Assembly (NCBI GenBank): GCA_964566425.1
Contig: CAZMIL010000015.1
Location: forward strand, 1-16,029
Reading direction: 5' to 3'
Length of the DNA stretch: 16,029 bases
DNA from: CAZMIL01 sp964566425
GTDB taxonomy: Bacteria > Patescibacteriota > Microgenomatia > UBA1406 > GWC2-37-13
Part shown: positions 1 through 7,218 of the stretch, piece by piece
Layout of the letters: every line of letters starts with the position of its first letter
Position numbering within the stretch: position 1 is the first letter of the stretch
Notes under the pieces: generated by a model
Told to the model about the DNA's origin: nothing
What the model saw: only the letters and a program-made list of their open reading frames with translations
The model's database searches: none
Position numbers and translations under genes: made by a program

Positions 1-229
1 GCTCTGTTGGGAGAGGACCCTGAGAATGAGAAGATTCCTTACTTTGAAGAGATGATTCAAGAGCATTATACCCTAGAAACCCACCTGTCCCAAGGACAGC
101 TGCTGTTAAGCTTACTACACCTGCTTTTTTAAGCTTTGAGGGACGTTTGGGAGGAGGAGTAGTAGGAGTCTGCTCCGGTCGTACAGCTCTTGTTGGTTCT
201 GGTTTGCCTGAGAAAGGTCGCTCTGCCAT
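1..229 (-). CDS. Partial unknown membrane protein, N-terminal end
   Basis: This reading frame opens with ATG at 229 and stays open to the left edge of the window, giving 76 codons with no stop. The first 30 or so residues are rich in Pro, Thr, Arg and Lys (MAERPFSGKPEPTRAVRPEQ, then TPTTPPPKRPSKLKK). They are followed by one hydrophobic, Gly/Ala-rich segment at about residues 36-55 and then a Ser/Gln-rich stretch. This is the layout of a single-pass protein with a basic, disordered cytoplasmic N-terminus and an external C-terminal part. No SD of useful spacing precedes it; AGGA lies only two bases from the ATG. It lies downstream of pilC on the same strand, 75 bases away, and has its own candidate promoter. 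I do not recognise the family, and a pilus role is only suggested by position. Confidence 0.6.
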   Translation of the reverse strand, partial: MAERPFSGKPEPTRAVRPEQTPTTPPPKRPSKLKKAGVVSLTAAVLGTGGFLGYNALESSLQSKESSHSQGPLPTE

Positions 230-257
230 TGTCCTATAGTCTAACTATTATATTAAA

Positions 258-285
258 AGTATACAGGAGAGAGTGGAGAAGTCAA
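258..285 (-). promoter_or_regulatory. Candidate promoter for the left-edge gene
   Basis: On the minus strand a -35 TTGACT (280-285) is separated by 16 bases from a -10 TATACT (258-263). The ATG at 229 would follow a leader of about 20 bases. A second TATAAT at 247-252 has no -35 at a normal distance. The promoter falls in the 75-base gap after pilC and suggests the downstream gene is transcribed independently of the pil operon. Confidence 0.45.
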
Positions 286-304
286 GAAAACAAAGAAAAT
301 TTTT

Positions 305-1510
305 TTATTGATTGAAAGATTCTGTGAGTTTGTAGATTGGGAGAATAACAGCTAGAACTAAGAAAGCAACGCCAATTCCTAAAACCACCAGAATAGCCGG
401 CTCGATTAAAATCGTAAGTGCTTTAATTGCATTCTCTGATTGAAATTCAAAGTACTTTGACAAGCGCTCCAAAGTATCATCGAGATTTCCAGTATTCTCA
501 CCCACAATTGTCATCTGAACTAAAATCGGAGGAAAAACCCCTTCTTGAGCCAAGGAATTCCCTAATGACTGTCCTTTCTCCACGTTTTTATAAACCCTTT
601 TGAAAGCATCCTGAAAAACCACATTATTTGTTGTATCGATAACAATAGTCATAGCATCAAGAATAGAGACACCAGCCCCAGTCAAGATAGCCAAGGTACG
701 AGTGCTGTCAACAAGTGCCGCTTGTTTGATTATGTTGCTGAAAACCGGCATTTTCAAGGACAAAATACCAAAATATTTTTTGCCTGTTCGGGATCTGAAA
801 TATTTGCGTAGTAAAAAAACAGATAGAGCTGAAAAAATAATAATAAAAGGCCAATAAGAACTTGTGAAAGAGGAAACAACGATTAAGATTTGTGTCGGTA
901 ACGGCAAAGTGACATTGAAATCTTTATATAAAGCTAACATCCTTGGCAAAACGAACGCCACCATGATAAATATAACGACTACCATTGCCGAAACAATCAC
1001 TGCGGGATAAACCATGGCTCCTTTTAATTTAGAATTGAATTCACGCTGTTTTTCCAAATTGTCAGCAAGTTTTATTAAGATCTCGCTCAATTTTCCGGAT
1101 GCCTCTCCTGACTTAATCAACGCAATATATAGATTTGAAAAATGTTGAGGATATTTGCGAAGAGCGTTCGATAAAGAACTTCCACCTTTAACTTGTCTTT
1201 CGATGTCATCAATCAGCTCTCGTAAAGAGGCCTGTTTAATTTGATTTTTAAGAATATCTAGGGCATCAACTATCGTTAATCCTGCATTCAACATGATAGC
1301 CAATTGTCTAGTTATATCTACGATGTTGTTAAAGGTGATTCTATCAACAAAAGCATTGAGTTTGGCCAATTGACTCCCTAAAGATGGTCTAATTTCGACC
1401 GGAAAAAGTCCATTCTTTCTCAAATAAGCCAAAACGCTTTCTTCATTATCGGCATCTATTTTTTTTGAGACTAGTTTGTTATCTTTTATGGCTTTGTAGA
1501 TATAGAGCAT
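305..1510 (-). CDS. pilC: Type IV pilus inner-membrane platform protein PilC
   Basis: This is the polytopic platform protein (GspF/PilC family, T2SSF domain) on which the PilB and PilT motors act to add or remove pilins. It has 401 residues, the usual family size. Two related T2SSF repeats are visible, about residues 63-190 and 265-390, each with a conserved 'LAIMLNAGLTIVDAL' / 'LAILTGAGVSILDAM' opening and an 'SGEASGKL' / 'VGENTGNL' motif. Membrane segments lie at about 166-190, 205-235 and 367-392. The N-terminal residues 3-40 resemble the small cytoplasmic domain seen in longer family members. It is the last gene of pilB-pilT-pilC, six bases after pilT, with no SD before its ATG, so translation may depend on coupling. 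No hairpin terminator is evident after its stop. Confidence 0.95.
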   Translation of the reverse strand: MLYIYKAIKDNKLVSKKIDADNEESVLAYLRKNGLFPVEIRPSLGSQLAKLNAFVDRITFNNIVDITRQLAIMLNAGLTIVDALDILKNQIKQASLRELIDDIERQVKGGSSLSNALRKYPQHFSNLYIALIKSGEASGKLSEILIKLADNLEKQREFNSKLKGAMVYPAVIVSAMVVVIFIMVAFVLPRMLALYKDFNVTLPLPTQILIVVSSFTSSYWPFIIIFSALSVFLLRKYFRSRTGKKYFGILSLKMPVFSNIIKQAALVDSTRTLAILTGAGVSILDAMTIVIDTTNNVVFQDAFKRVYKNVEKGQSLGNSLAQEGVFPPILVQMTIVGENTGNLDDTLERLSKYFEFQSENAIKALTILIEPAILVVLGIGVAFLVLAVILPIYKLTESFNQ

Positions 1511-1516
1511 AGAAGC

Positions 1517-2569
1517 TTATTTCATATATTTTTCCAGATCTTTAGGTCGAATTGCGTTAGACACGGCTGTTTCTCTACTGATTTTTCCCTCAGCATAGAG
1601 TTGATTCAAATATTTTTCATAGAAGATAAACCCTTCCTCATCGGAAGTCTGTAAAACATTGTTGAGTAAGAATGGTTTGCCATCACGGATGATTGAAGAA
1701 ACTGCCGAATTACCAAAAAGCAACTCGATGGCGGGAATTCTCCCTTTCGTATCTTCACGTGGGAGAAGTCTCTGAGAAACAACTGCTCGCAACACTCCTG
1801 CCAATTGAGTGCGGACTTGATTCTGTTCTTCACCGGGGAACATATCAATCAATCGGTGAATTGTTTCCGGGGCTGAGGCCGTATGGACAGTTGTAAATAC
1901 CAAGTGTCCTGTTTCAGCGATATTCAAAACGTATTGTGTTGATTCATAATCGCGCATCTCACCAACCAACAGAATATCGGGGTCTTCTCTCAACACCGAG
2001 CGCAAAGCCATATTCCAGGAAAAAGTATCCTCATGAAGTTCACGCTGGGAAATAATCGATTTGGCAAGAGGATAAATATATTCAATTGGGTCTTCAATAG
2101 TAACAATATGTTTCGTCGTCCTAAGATTGATCTCATTAATGATACTTGCCAAAGTTGTGCTTTTCCCTTGACCTGCTCTTCCTGTTACCAACACTAACCC
2201 ATTAGAAAAATTTGACAAACGATGAAAAGAATTAGGCAGATTCAAGTCCTCAATTGTTCTGATTTTTTCAGGGATTAAACGCAGTGAAGCATTGAAACCG
2301 CCGCGGGCCGTATACACATTAATACGAAATCTATTACCCTTGTGTTCATAAGCCAAGTCTATCTCCTTATTTGCTTGCAGATTGCCTTTTTGGTCTGCGG
2401 TCAACAAGGAAAAGATCAATTGTTGGGTCACCTCCTTGGTCAAAATTGGAAAGGTCGTAATCTGATAAAGTTCGCCGTCGATACGAATGGTGGGGTAATG
2501 GTTATAAATTAAGTGCAGGTCAGAGGCCTGTCTTTCAACTGTCAGCTGTAATAATTGATCAGCATCCAT
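1517..2569 (-). CDS. pilT: Type IV pilus retraction ATPase PilT
   Basis: This is a hexameric secretion ATPase of the PilT branch, which drives pilus disassembly and twitching or DNA uptake. It has 350 residues, typical for PilT and much shorter than PilB. The PAS-like N-domain occupies residues 1-110, including 'SDLHL'. Walker A is GRAGQGKST at 130-138, the Asp box is near 153-163 (IVTIEDPIEY), Walker B is ILLVGEMRD at 199-207 with the catalytic Glu, and the His box is HLVFTTVHT at 222-230. Residues 289-298 (AVSSIIRDGK) correspond to the PilT-specific AIRNLIREGK motif needed for retraction in studied PilTs. The Walker A is unusual: the common form is GPTGSGKST, and here P, T and S are replaced by R, A and Q, although the GxxGxGK[ST] pattern is kept. 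It starts three bases after pilB stops. A PilU-like or PilT2 role cannot be excluded. Confidence 0.93.
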   Translation of the reverse strand: MDADQLLQLTVERQASDLHLIYNHYPTIRIDGELYQITTFPILTKEVTQQLIFSLLTADQKGNLQANKEIDLAYEHKGNRFRINVYTARGGFNASLRLIPEKIRTIEDLNLPNSFHRLSNFSNGLVLVTGRAGQGKSTTLASIINEINLRTTKHIVTIEDPIEYIYPLAKSIISQRELHEDTFSWNMALRSVLREDPDILLVGEMRDYESTQYVLNIAETGHLVFTTVHTASAPETIHRLIDMFPGEEQNQVRTQLAGVLRAVVSQRLLPREDTKGRIPAIELLFGNSAVSSIIRDGKPFLLNNVLQTSDEEGFIFYEKYLNQLYAEGKISRETAVSNAIRPKDLEKYMK

Positions 2570-2572
2570 TGT

Positions 2573-4282
2573 TTAAACTTGCGCAACTCTTAATACTTCT
2601 TCTATTGTAGTGATTCCGTCCAAAGCTTTCAAATATCCGTCTTGTTTCATTAGAATTAAACCTTCTGCCCGCGCCTGATTCTCAATCTGTTTGTTGGTCG
2701 AGTGCTGAATAATCATTTTATTGATTGTCGGCGTTACTCTCAACACTTCAAAGATAGCTATCCTGCCGTAATAACCGCTGTTACCACATTCCTTACAGCC
2801 TTTGCCTCTGGCTAATTTGCAAGTTTTTTCAGTCAAATTTTTAGACATTAGCTCACCCAAAACTTCTTTAATGTTAGCAAAAACGGTCGCGTCGGGTGTG
2901 TAATACTCTTTACAAAACTCACAAATCCTACGAACAATGCGCTGGGCCAGGGCAGCGTTTAAAACAGAGGCAATTAAGAAAGGCTCTCCGCCTAAGTCTA
3001 TCAATCTGGGAATAGATGTAGCAGAATCGTTGGTATGTAGAGTTGAAAAGACTAGATGTCCCGTCAGAGCTGCTTGAATAGCTAGTTGAGTTGTTTCTTT
3101 ATCACGGATTTCACCAACAAGAATAATATTTGGATCTTGGCGCAAAAAGGAACGCAAGCCAGTAGCAAAAGTCAAGCCTGCCTGGGGATTAATCTGTACT
3201 TGATTGATGCCAACAATCTGATATTCTACCGGATCTTCCAGCGTGACTATATTCACAGTAGGTTTGTTTAATCGCGACAAAACAGAATATAAAGTGGTCG
3301 TTTTTCCCGACCCAGTCGGCCCAGTCACCAGAATAATTCCGTAGGGTCTCAGAATTGCTTCCTCTAAATCCTTGTATTGTGGACCCCTTAGCCCTAGCTC
3401 TGTCAAGGCAGGAACTCCGCCGGTTTTCTTTAGCAAACGGATAACTACTTTTTCCCCATCGACAGTGGGGAGAGTAGAAACACGCAGATCAACCTCGTCT
3501 TTCCCCAATTTAAAATTAAAACGTCCATCTTGCGGGATACGTTTTTCATCGATTTTCATTTCCGAAAGAATTTTAATTCGCGAAACAAGAGCGTCGTGAA
3601 TCGACTTTGGTAAGGTAAGTTTTTCATGTAAAATTCCGTCGATACGATAACGCACACGGGTTTTAAGCTCTTCTGGCTCGACATGAATATCAGAAGCTCT
3701 GCTTTTCAAAGCAAATTCAAGAATCGTCGAAACTATCTTAGCAATAGGGGCTTCTTTAATCACACTGCCTATATCTTCAATCGGTTTTTGGCTGATTGCC
3801 GGTCCATATTCTTTAAGAGCGGCCGTAACTTCAGGCGTGAGCCCTTGAACATAAGAAATATCCAGCGCATTTCTAATATCAACTAGATCTGCTAAAGCCA
3901 GAATCACTTTTTTGCCGACTTTTTTTTCTACAAATTCGGCAACAGCAGTGTTAAATGGGTCTGCGCTTGCTAGATAAACAGTGTTTTTAACCGAATCGTA
4001 ATGAAAGGGGAGAATGCTGTAACTCCGGGCAATTGATTCGGGAACTAGACTTACCGCTTGTGGATCGACTGGAGAAGTTGTTAAATCGATATATGATAAA
4101 CCAAGAATTTGAGCAGCTGCTTTTAAAACTTCTCCTCTTTTGATTTCATTCAAACTCAACAGGTAGTCATATAGGGAAGTATTTTTTTGTAAACTTGCCA
4201 ATTCGTATTTATCTGCTATTTCTTGAGTAAAAGCCCTATTTGTTATGAGTTGATCTAGCAATTTTTTGGGAGCAACATCCAT
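2573..4282 (-). CDS. pilB: Type IV pilus assembly ATPase PilB
   Basis: This is the extension motor that powers pilin polymerisation from the cytoplasmic face of PilC. It has 569 residues, normal for PilB/GspE. In order: an MshEN-like N-terminal domain (about 35-140), the N2 domain with 'SRASDIHVEP' (194-203), Walker A GPTGSGKTT (321-329), Asp box IVTLEDPVEY (345-354), Walker B IILVGEIRD (386-394) and His box HLVFSTLHT (409-417). The PilB zinc site is present as C454-x2-C457 and C496-x2-C499. All catalytic residues look intact. It is the first gene of pilB-pilT-pilC. The ATG at 4282 is favoured because a good promoter places the transcript start at or next to it, so the mRNA is probably leaderless. 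Confidence 0.96.
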   Translation of the reverse strand: MDVAPKKLLDQLITNRAFTQEIADKYELASLQKNTSLYDYLLSLNEIKRGEVLKAAAQILGLSYIDLTTSPVDPQAVSLVPESIARSYSILPFHYDSVKNTVYLASADPFNTAVAEFVEKKVGKKVILALADLVDIRNALDISYVQGLTPEVTAALKEYGPAISQKPIEDIGSVIKEAPIAKIVSTILEFALKSRASDIHVEPEELKTRVRYRIDGILHEKLTLPKSIHDALVSRIKILSEMKIDEKRIPQDGRFNFKLGKDEVDLRVSTLPTVDGEKVVIRLLKKTGGVPALTELGLRGPQYKDLEEAILRPYGIILVTGPTGSGKTTTLYSVLSRLNKPTVNIVTLEDPVEYQIVGINQVQINPQAGLTFATGLRSFLRQDPNIILVGEIRDKETTQLAIQAALTGHLVFSTLHTNDSATSIPRLIDLGGEPFLIASVLNAALAQRIVRRICEFCKEYYTPDATVFANIKEVLGELMSKNLTEKTCKLARGKGCKECGNSGYYGRIAIFEVLRVTPTINKMIIQHSTNKQIENQARAEGLILMKQDGYLKALDGITTIEEVLRVAQV

Positions 4283-4288
4283 ACTTTC

Positions 4289-4317
4289 ACTATAATTACA
4301 ATTTTGCTAAAATGCAA
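4289..4317 (-). promoter_or_regulatory. pilB promoter, probably leaderless
   Basis: On the minus strand TTGCAT (4312-4317), a 17-base spacer and TATAGT (4289-4294) form a convincing sigma-70-type promoter. Only six bases (gaaagt) separate the -10 from the pilB ATG, so transcription should begin at or beside the A of the start codon. The -10 and what follows (TATAGTGAAA) are repeated at the pilM promoter. Its -35 overlaps the candidate extended -10 of the divergent gene at 4326. Confidence 0.65.
4305..4313 (+). promoter_or_regulatory. Candidate extended -10 for the delta-prime-like gene
   Basis: TGCTAAAAT matches an extended -10 (TGnTATAAT) with one change in the hexamer. It ends 12 bases before the ATG at 4326, predicting a leader of about six bases. 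The -35 position (4285-4290, TTTCAC) is poor, so the call rests mainly on the extended -10. It overlaps the pilB -35 on the other strand. Confidence 0.35.
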
Positions 4318-4325
4318 TACGCTTT

Positions 4326-4976
4326 ATGGTCCCAATCGTTCTTGTCAGCAATGATGCTAAAAAAATCGCAGCATGGTTAAAAAAGTTTATTCGTATTAAT
4401 AGTATCGCCGAGCGCTTTGTTTTTGAAATTCGTCCGTTGTTCAAAGAATTTTCAATCGAACAAATCAAAGAGCTCAATAAAAACCTTATTTATAATTTTC
4501 CCGAACCTCATCTCTATATTCTTTACGATTTTGATAAAGCCTCTTTTGAAGCTCAAAATGCTTTTCTAAAAACATTGGAAGAACATCAAGAAACTATTCA
4601 CTTCGTTATGATAGTTAAAAATGCTCACAAACTGGCCGATACAGTTCTATCGCGTTCAAGGATTCTTAATTTAACAATCATGGATTTTGTTGTAAGCCAA
4701 GAGCTTAAATCACTTCTGGAACATTTTTTAACCTCAAGGAGTTTAAAAATTCTCGGCGAAATAAAATTACAAAGCCAGGCAGATGGCAACATTAATGAAT
4801 TATTCATGGGAATGCTGGCTTTTTTTAAATTGCGCTTGGCAAAAGATCTAAAAACTACAAAAGTTTTGCGAAAAATCTTGGAGACCAAATATTTAGTTGA
4901 GAATAATAATGTCGACCCGCAGTCGGCGATAGATCAAATTTTGCTTTACATCCGCAACCTCTACCAGACAATTTAA
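4326..4976 (+). CDS. holB: DNA polymerase III delta-prime-like clamp-loader subunit, reduced
   Basis: The protein resembles the AAA+ delta-prime/DnaX clamp-loader subunits that open the sliding clamp for replication. The telling part is residues 63-114: a Walker-B-like strand 'LYILYDFDKA', then 'QNAFLKTLEE' (77-86), a sensor-1-like strand 'HFVMIVKNAHKL' and the arginine-finger motif 'LSRSRIL' (108-114), where most relatives have SRC. At 216 residues it is well short of the usual 300-340. It has no Walker A P-loop and no zinc-binding Cys cluster, so it is probably not an active ATPase, in line with the non-hydrolysing role of delta-prime. The C-terminal part is helical and could be a small collar domain. 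It lies alone between the divergent pilus operons; the following pilin promoter begins 12 bases after its stop. The family assignment is good, but the exact subunit is less certain. Confidence 0.75.
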   Translation: MVPIVLVSNDAKKIAAWLKKFIRINSIAERFVFEIRPLFKEFSIEQIKELNKNLIYNFPEPHLYILYDFDKASFEAQNAFLKTLEEHQETIHFVMIVKNAHKLADTVLSRSRILNLTIMDFVVSQELKSLLEHFLTSRSLKILGEIKLQSQADGNINELFMGMLAFFKLRLAKDLKTTKVLRKILETKYLVENNNVDPQSAIDQILLYIRNLYQTI

Positions 4977-4987
4977 TTTTTGCTCAC

Positions 4988-5017
4988 TTGACACCAACTT
5001 ACGAAGTATTGTAGTCT
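4988..5017 (+). promoter_or_regulatory. Promoter of the minor pilin cluster
   Basis: A perfect -35 TTGACA (4988-4993) lies 18 bases before TAGTCT (5012-5017), a weak -10. The ATG at 5025 is seven bases beyond the -10, so the mRNA would be leaderless or nearly so. No SD is present before the ATG, which agrees with this. Confidence 0.5.
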
Positions 5018-5024
5018 TAAGTTA

Positions 5025-5504
5025 ATGTTAAAGAAGGGGTTCACCTTGGTCGAACTGTTAATCGTCATCGCGATCATCTCTACTTTAGTCGCCATTCAAA
5101 CTTTCGTTTATATAAATTCACAGCGGACGGCCCGCGACAGTAAACGCAGGGCAGACCTTGAAAACATTCGGGCGGCCTTAGAGCAATATAGAAGCAACAA
5201 CAATACTTACCCTCAAACTTCACGAATTGTTTTTAACAGCAGTTGCACCAAAAACAGTGGTCTTCAGGACGACAATGCTAATATCTATATAAATCCTTTG
5301 CCTGGAGATCCTTATTGCCAAATTTATCATTATTTTTATCAAGCTCTCCCAAGTAACTGCAATGAAACAACTATTACCTGCACTGACTACACGATAGGAG
5401 CCTTACTCGAAAATACCTCTACGTGTGGGAAGACAGGAACTAATTGTAAAGATAGAGGGTCTCAAAGCTGCAACTATTGCGTCGGCCCCTACGGAACAAA
5501 ATGA
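5025..5504 (+). CDS. Type IV pilin/pseudopilin, GspG-like, cysteine-rich
   Basis: A prepilin with a very short basic leader, MLKKG, cleaved before F6 by prepilin peptidase, followed by the class III motif FTLVE with the conserved Glu at mature position 5 and a hydrophobic helix to about residue 30. The helix continues into a polar stretch 'RTARDSKRRADLENIRAALEQY', the GspG/PilE-type alpha-1 pattern, and the globular part has 'INPLPGDPY' (89-97), like the 'LPxDP' loop of GspG relatives. Eight cysteines lie in the C-terminal half (74, 98, 112, 119, 134, 141, 149, 152), an even number that would allow four disulfides. Length is 159 residues. Its TGA overlaps the ATG of the next pilin as ATGA, so the two are translationally coupled. 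It is probably a minor or tip-associated subunit, though a shaft pilin is possible. Confidence 0.85.
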   Translation: MLKKGFTLVELLIVIAIISTLVAIQTFVYINSQRTARDSKRRADLENIRAALEQYRSNNNTYPQTSRIVFNSSCTKNSGLQDDNANIYINPLPGDPYCQIYHYFYQALPSNCNETTITCTDYTIGALLENTSTCGKTGTNCKDRGSQSCNYCVGPYGTK

Positions 5505-6034
5505 GAGCAAAGCAACGTTACTTTAACCAACGTTCTGGATATACTCTACTGGAAATTCTGATTGTAGTGTCAATTATCTCAATGTTTACGGCTTTGTCCA
5601 TTGGCTATTATCGCAACTTCGATGATCAGAGAAAATTGGATGGTGACACAAAACAGGTAATTGACGTTTTAAATCTGGCCGCCAACAGGGCAAATAGCGG
5701 AGATCTCAACCCTAATCCTATTTGTCCGGATTTTCAAGGTTATGCTGTCACGATTGGCACTTCTAACACCTATTCTTTGCAATTTAACTGTGGCAATGTC
5801 TACACCGCTATCCAAAATTATAGACTCGATTCGGGACTTTGTTTTGTGGAAGTTGGAACCAACGTTTTGTTTAAACCTTTAACAGCCGGGACAAACTTGC
5901 TGCGCTCGACCGGAATTACTATCAACAGTCTCGCTTTAAGCAAATGTCAACAAATATCCGTGGATCCTGCCGGCACTGTTAACGAAGCCCCATCATGTCA
6001 ATTTTCGGGTTGCGGACCAACACCGACACCATAA
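5501..6034 (+). CDS. Minor pilin, GspH/FimT-like
   Basis: A prepilin of 177 residues. The leader MRAKQRYFNQRSG ends in the required Gly; the mature protein would begin Y14-T-L-L-E18, with Glu at +5 and a hydrophobic helix to about residue 36. Tyr in place of Phe at +1 is unusual but tolerated. A start eight codons upstream (5477) is open, but ATG 5501 is preferred because it forms an ATGA overlap with the stop of the previous gene and gives a normal leader. The globular region is beta-rich and carries Cys at 75, 97, 114, 149, 166 and 171. The ending 'KCQQISVDPAGTV' resembles the last strands of GspH/FimT proteins, then 'SGCGPTPTP' is followed by TAA. The reading frame immediately after may be a displaced tail (see the 5995-6159 entry). 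It probably belongs to a tip-initiating minor pilin complex. Confidence 0.82.
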   Translation: MRAKQRYFNQRSGYTLLEILIVVSIISMFTALSIGYYRNFDDQRKLDGDTKQVIDVLNLAANRANSGDLNPNPICPDFQGYAVTIGTSNTYSLQFNCGNVYTAIQNYRLDSGLCFVEVGTNVLFKPLTAGTNLLRSTGITINSLALSKCQQISVDPAGTVNEAPSCQFSGCGPTPTP

Positions 6035-6159
6035 CCAATGTCAATCAGTTCACCATATCAATCCCAAGCTACAGTTATATCTCACCCGAAAAAAATTGTT
6101 GTGACTCTTCCGATTGTTGTTCTCCTTACGTCTGTTCTCTCAGAAATGACTATTTTTAA
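5995..6159 (+). CDS. Possible small ORF or frameshifted tail of the preceding pilin
   Basis: This frame, offset from the preceding pilin, is open from ATG 5995 to TAA 6157-6159 and encodes 54 residues. It includes 'ITNVNQFTISIPSYSYIS', a strand-like alternating pattern, and a cysteine-dense end in which 'CCDSSDCCSPYVC' gives five of its residues as Cys. Cys-rich C-termini also occur in the two pilins before it. It has no SD and overlaps the pilin by 40 bases. Either it is the true end of the pilin after a one-base frame change between about 5983 and 6034, or it is a separate tiny protein, or it is non-coding. A competing frame, 6038-6190, encodes 50 residues with a hydrophobic middle and overlaps the next gene. 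I cannot decide between these from one sequence. Confidence 0.3.
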   Translation: MSIFGLRTNTDTITNVNQFTISIPSYSYISPEKNCCDSSDCCSPYVCSLRNDYF

Positions 6160-6173
6160 TATTAACAATACAT

Positions 6174-6650
6174 ATGTTATGGTTTATTAAGACTAATAAA
6201 AAAGACTTTGTGCAGCAGGGGTTCTCCTTGATTGAAGTGCTGGTTTTTCTCTCCATTCTTGGTTTTGTGTTTATTAGCGGTATAGCTTTAGGAACTGTTT
6301 CAGTACGTAACAGCATTAACGCCGAAAACAAAATCTTGGCAGCTCGCTATGGTGAAGAGCTGTTATCATGGCTGCGCAGTGAAAAAGACGCAGATTGGCT
6401 TGTTTTTGTCAATAAAACTTCTATTGCTCCCGGAATTTCTTATTGTTTCGATCAAGAACCGGTTCGCAACTGGCCGAGCTCAGGCAACTGTGGTCGTACG
6501 CAATTAGTCAAGGGTCTTTTCAAACGACAAGTTGTGCTAATTTATGATAATAACTCTCAATATGTAAGTGTGAATATTTTGATAGAGTGGAATGAAGGCA
6601 GTAATAGTTATAATCTGCCTATTAAAGGAGTTTTCTCACAATTGGAATAA
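6174..6650 (+). CDS. Minor pilin, GspI/PilV-like
   Basis: A 158-residue prepilin. The 16-residue leader MLWFIKTNKKDFVQQG precedes F17-S-L-I-E21, with the conserved Glu at mature +5, and a hydrophobic helix to about residue 40. The following 'NAENKILAARYGEELLSWLRSEKD' fits the GspI/PilV pattern, in which a helix near the membrane reads AxxxAEELL. Two Cys (near residues 93 and 105) could pair. The ORF sits after a 139-base gap from the pilin at 5501 and five bases before... the next pilin starts at 6655, so it lies inside one transcription unit. Two start codons are available close together; the first ATG, at 6174, keeps the full leader. It probably acts with its neighbours in pilus initiation at the tip. 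Confidence 0.78.
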   Translation: MLWFIKTNKKDFVQQGFSLIEVLVFLSILGFVFISGIALGTVSVRNSINAENKILAARYGEELLSWLRSEKDADWLVFVNKTSIAPGISYCFDQEPVRNWPSSGNCGRTQLVKGLFKRQVVLIYDNNSQYVSVNILIEWNEGSNSYNLPIKGVFSQLE

Positions 6651-6654
6651 GCTT

Positions 6655-7218
6655 ATGCCTAAATTATCACGACGCAAAAAAGGCTTCACTCTGATTGAAG
6701 TATTGGTAGTGATAGCTATTATAGTCATCGCCTTGCCGACAATTTTTGCTATCTTATATGCCATTGTCAGAGCTCAAGCCAGAGTCTTTGTCCTTAAACA
6801 AATCAAGCGTGAAGGAGATTATGTCATTAATCAAATCTCCAATCAAGTCAGGAATAATGCGGTAGGTATTTACAGCGATCGCAATCTTCTCAATGAAGTT
6901 TGCGATCGCGCCGGGCTGGGAACAAATCCTTATAGCAATGACGGCAATAGTTTCTTTTTCAAGAATAGAGAAGGACAATGGTTTTCGTATTATCTGGATA
7001 GAGCTAGTGTTGCTTCTCAAGCTTCTGTCCTAGCACCAGTCGATCTCACTTCCAATAGGGTTGATGTTACTAATTTCACCATCACCTGCAATCGCAGCGG
7101 GGCATATTCACCGCCAATTATCACTCTAGCTTTTGATATAAACTATCATCTGCCCCGATTCCAAGAACAATTAGCAACAATTAATTACCAAACGCAAATA
7201 ACCATGAAGAATTATTGA
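6655..7218 (+). CDS. Minor pilin, GspJ/PilW-like
   Basis: The open frame begins upstream at 6592, but the ATG at 6655 is the sensible start: it gives a ten-residue basic leader MPKLSRRKKG before F11-T-L-I-E15 and lies only four bases after the previous stop. The protein is 187 residues. After the hydrophobic helix (about 11-36) comes 'QIKREGDYVINQISNQVRNN', close to the GspJ/PilW alpha-1 pattern with its conserved 'RxxDxxxxxI' flavour, and a beta-rich domain ending 'INYQTQITMKNY'. Cys residues occur near 78 and 121. It closes the four-gene pilin cluster. Its TGA abuts the -35 of the pilM promoter, so the cluster and pilMNO are separate but adjacent units, possibly with read-through. Confidence 0.78.
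   Translation: MPKLSRRKKGFTLIEVLVVIAIIVIALPTIFAILYAIVRAQARVFVLKQIKREGDYVINQISNQVRNNAVGIYSDRNLLNEVCDRAGLGTNPYSNDGNSFFFKNREGQWFSYYLDRASVASQASVLAPVDLTSNRVDVTNFTITCNRSGAYSPPIITLAFDINYHLPRFQEQLATINYQTQITMKNY

Noticed and set aside
1693..1896. Open frames on the strand opposite pilT and pilB (also 3086-3271, 3372-3599, 3683-3886)
   Set aside because: They lie wholly inside strongly supported ATPase genes, lack family features and are antisense shadows.
6592..6654. Upstream start of the GspJ-like pilin
   Set aside because: It would place 21 extra residues inside the preceding gene; ATG 6655 gives a normal ten-residue prepilin leader.
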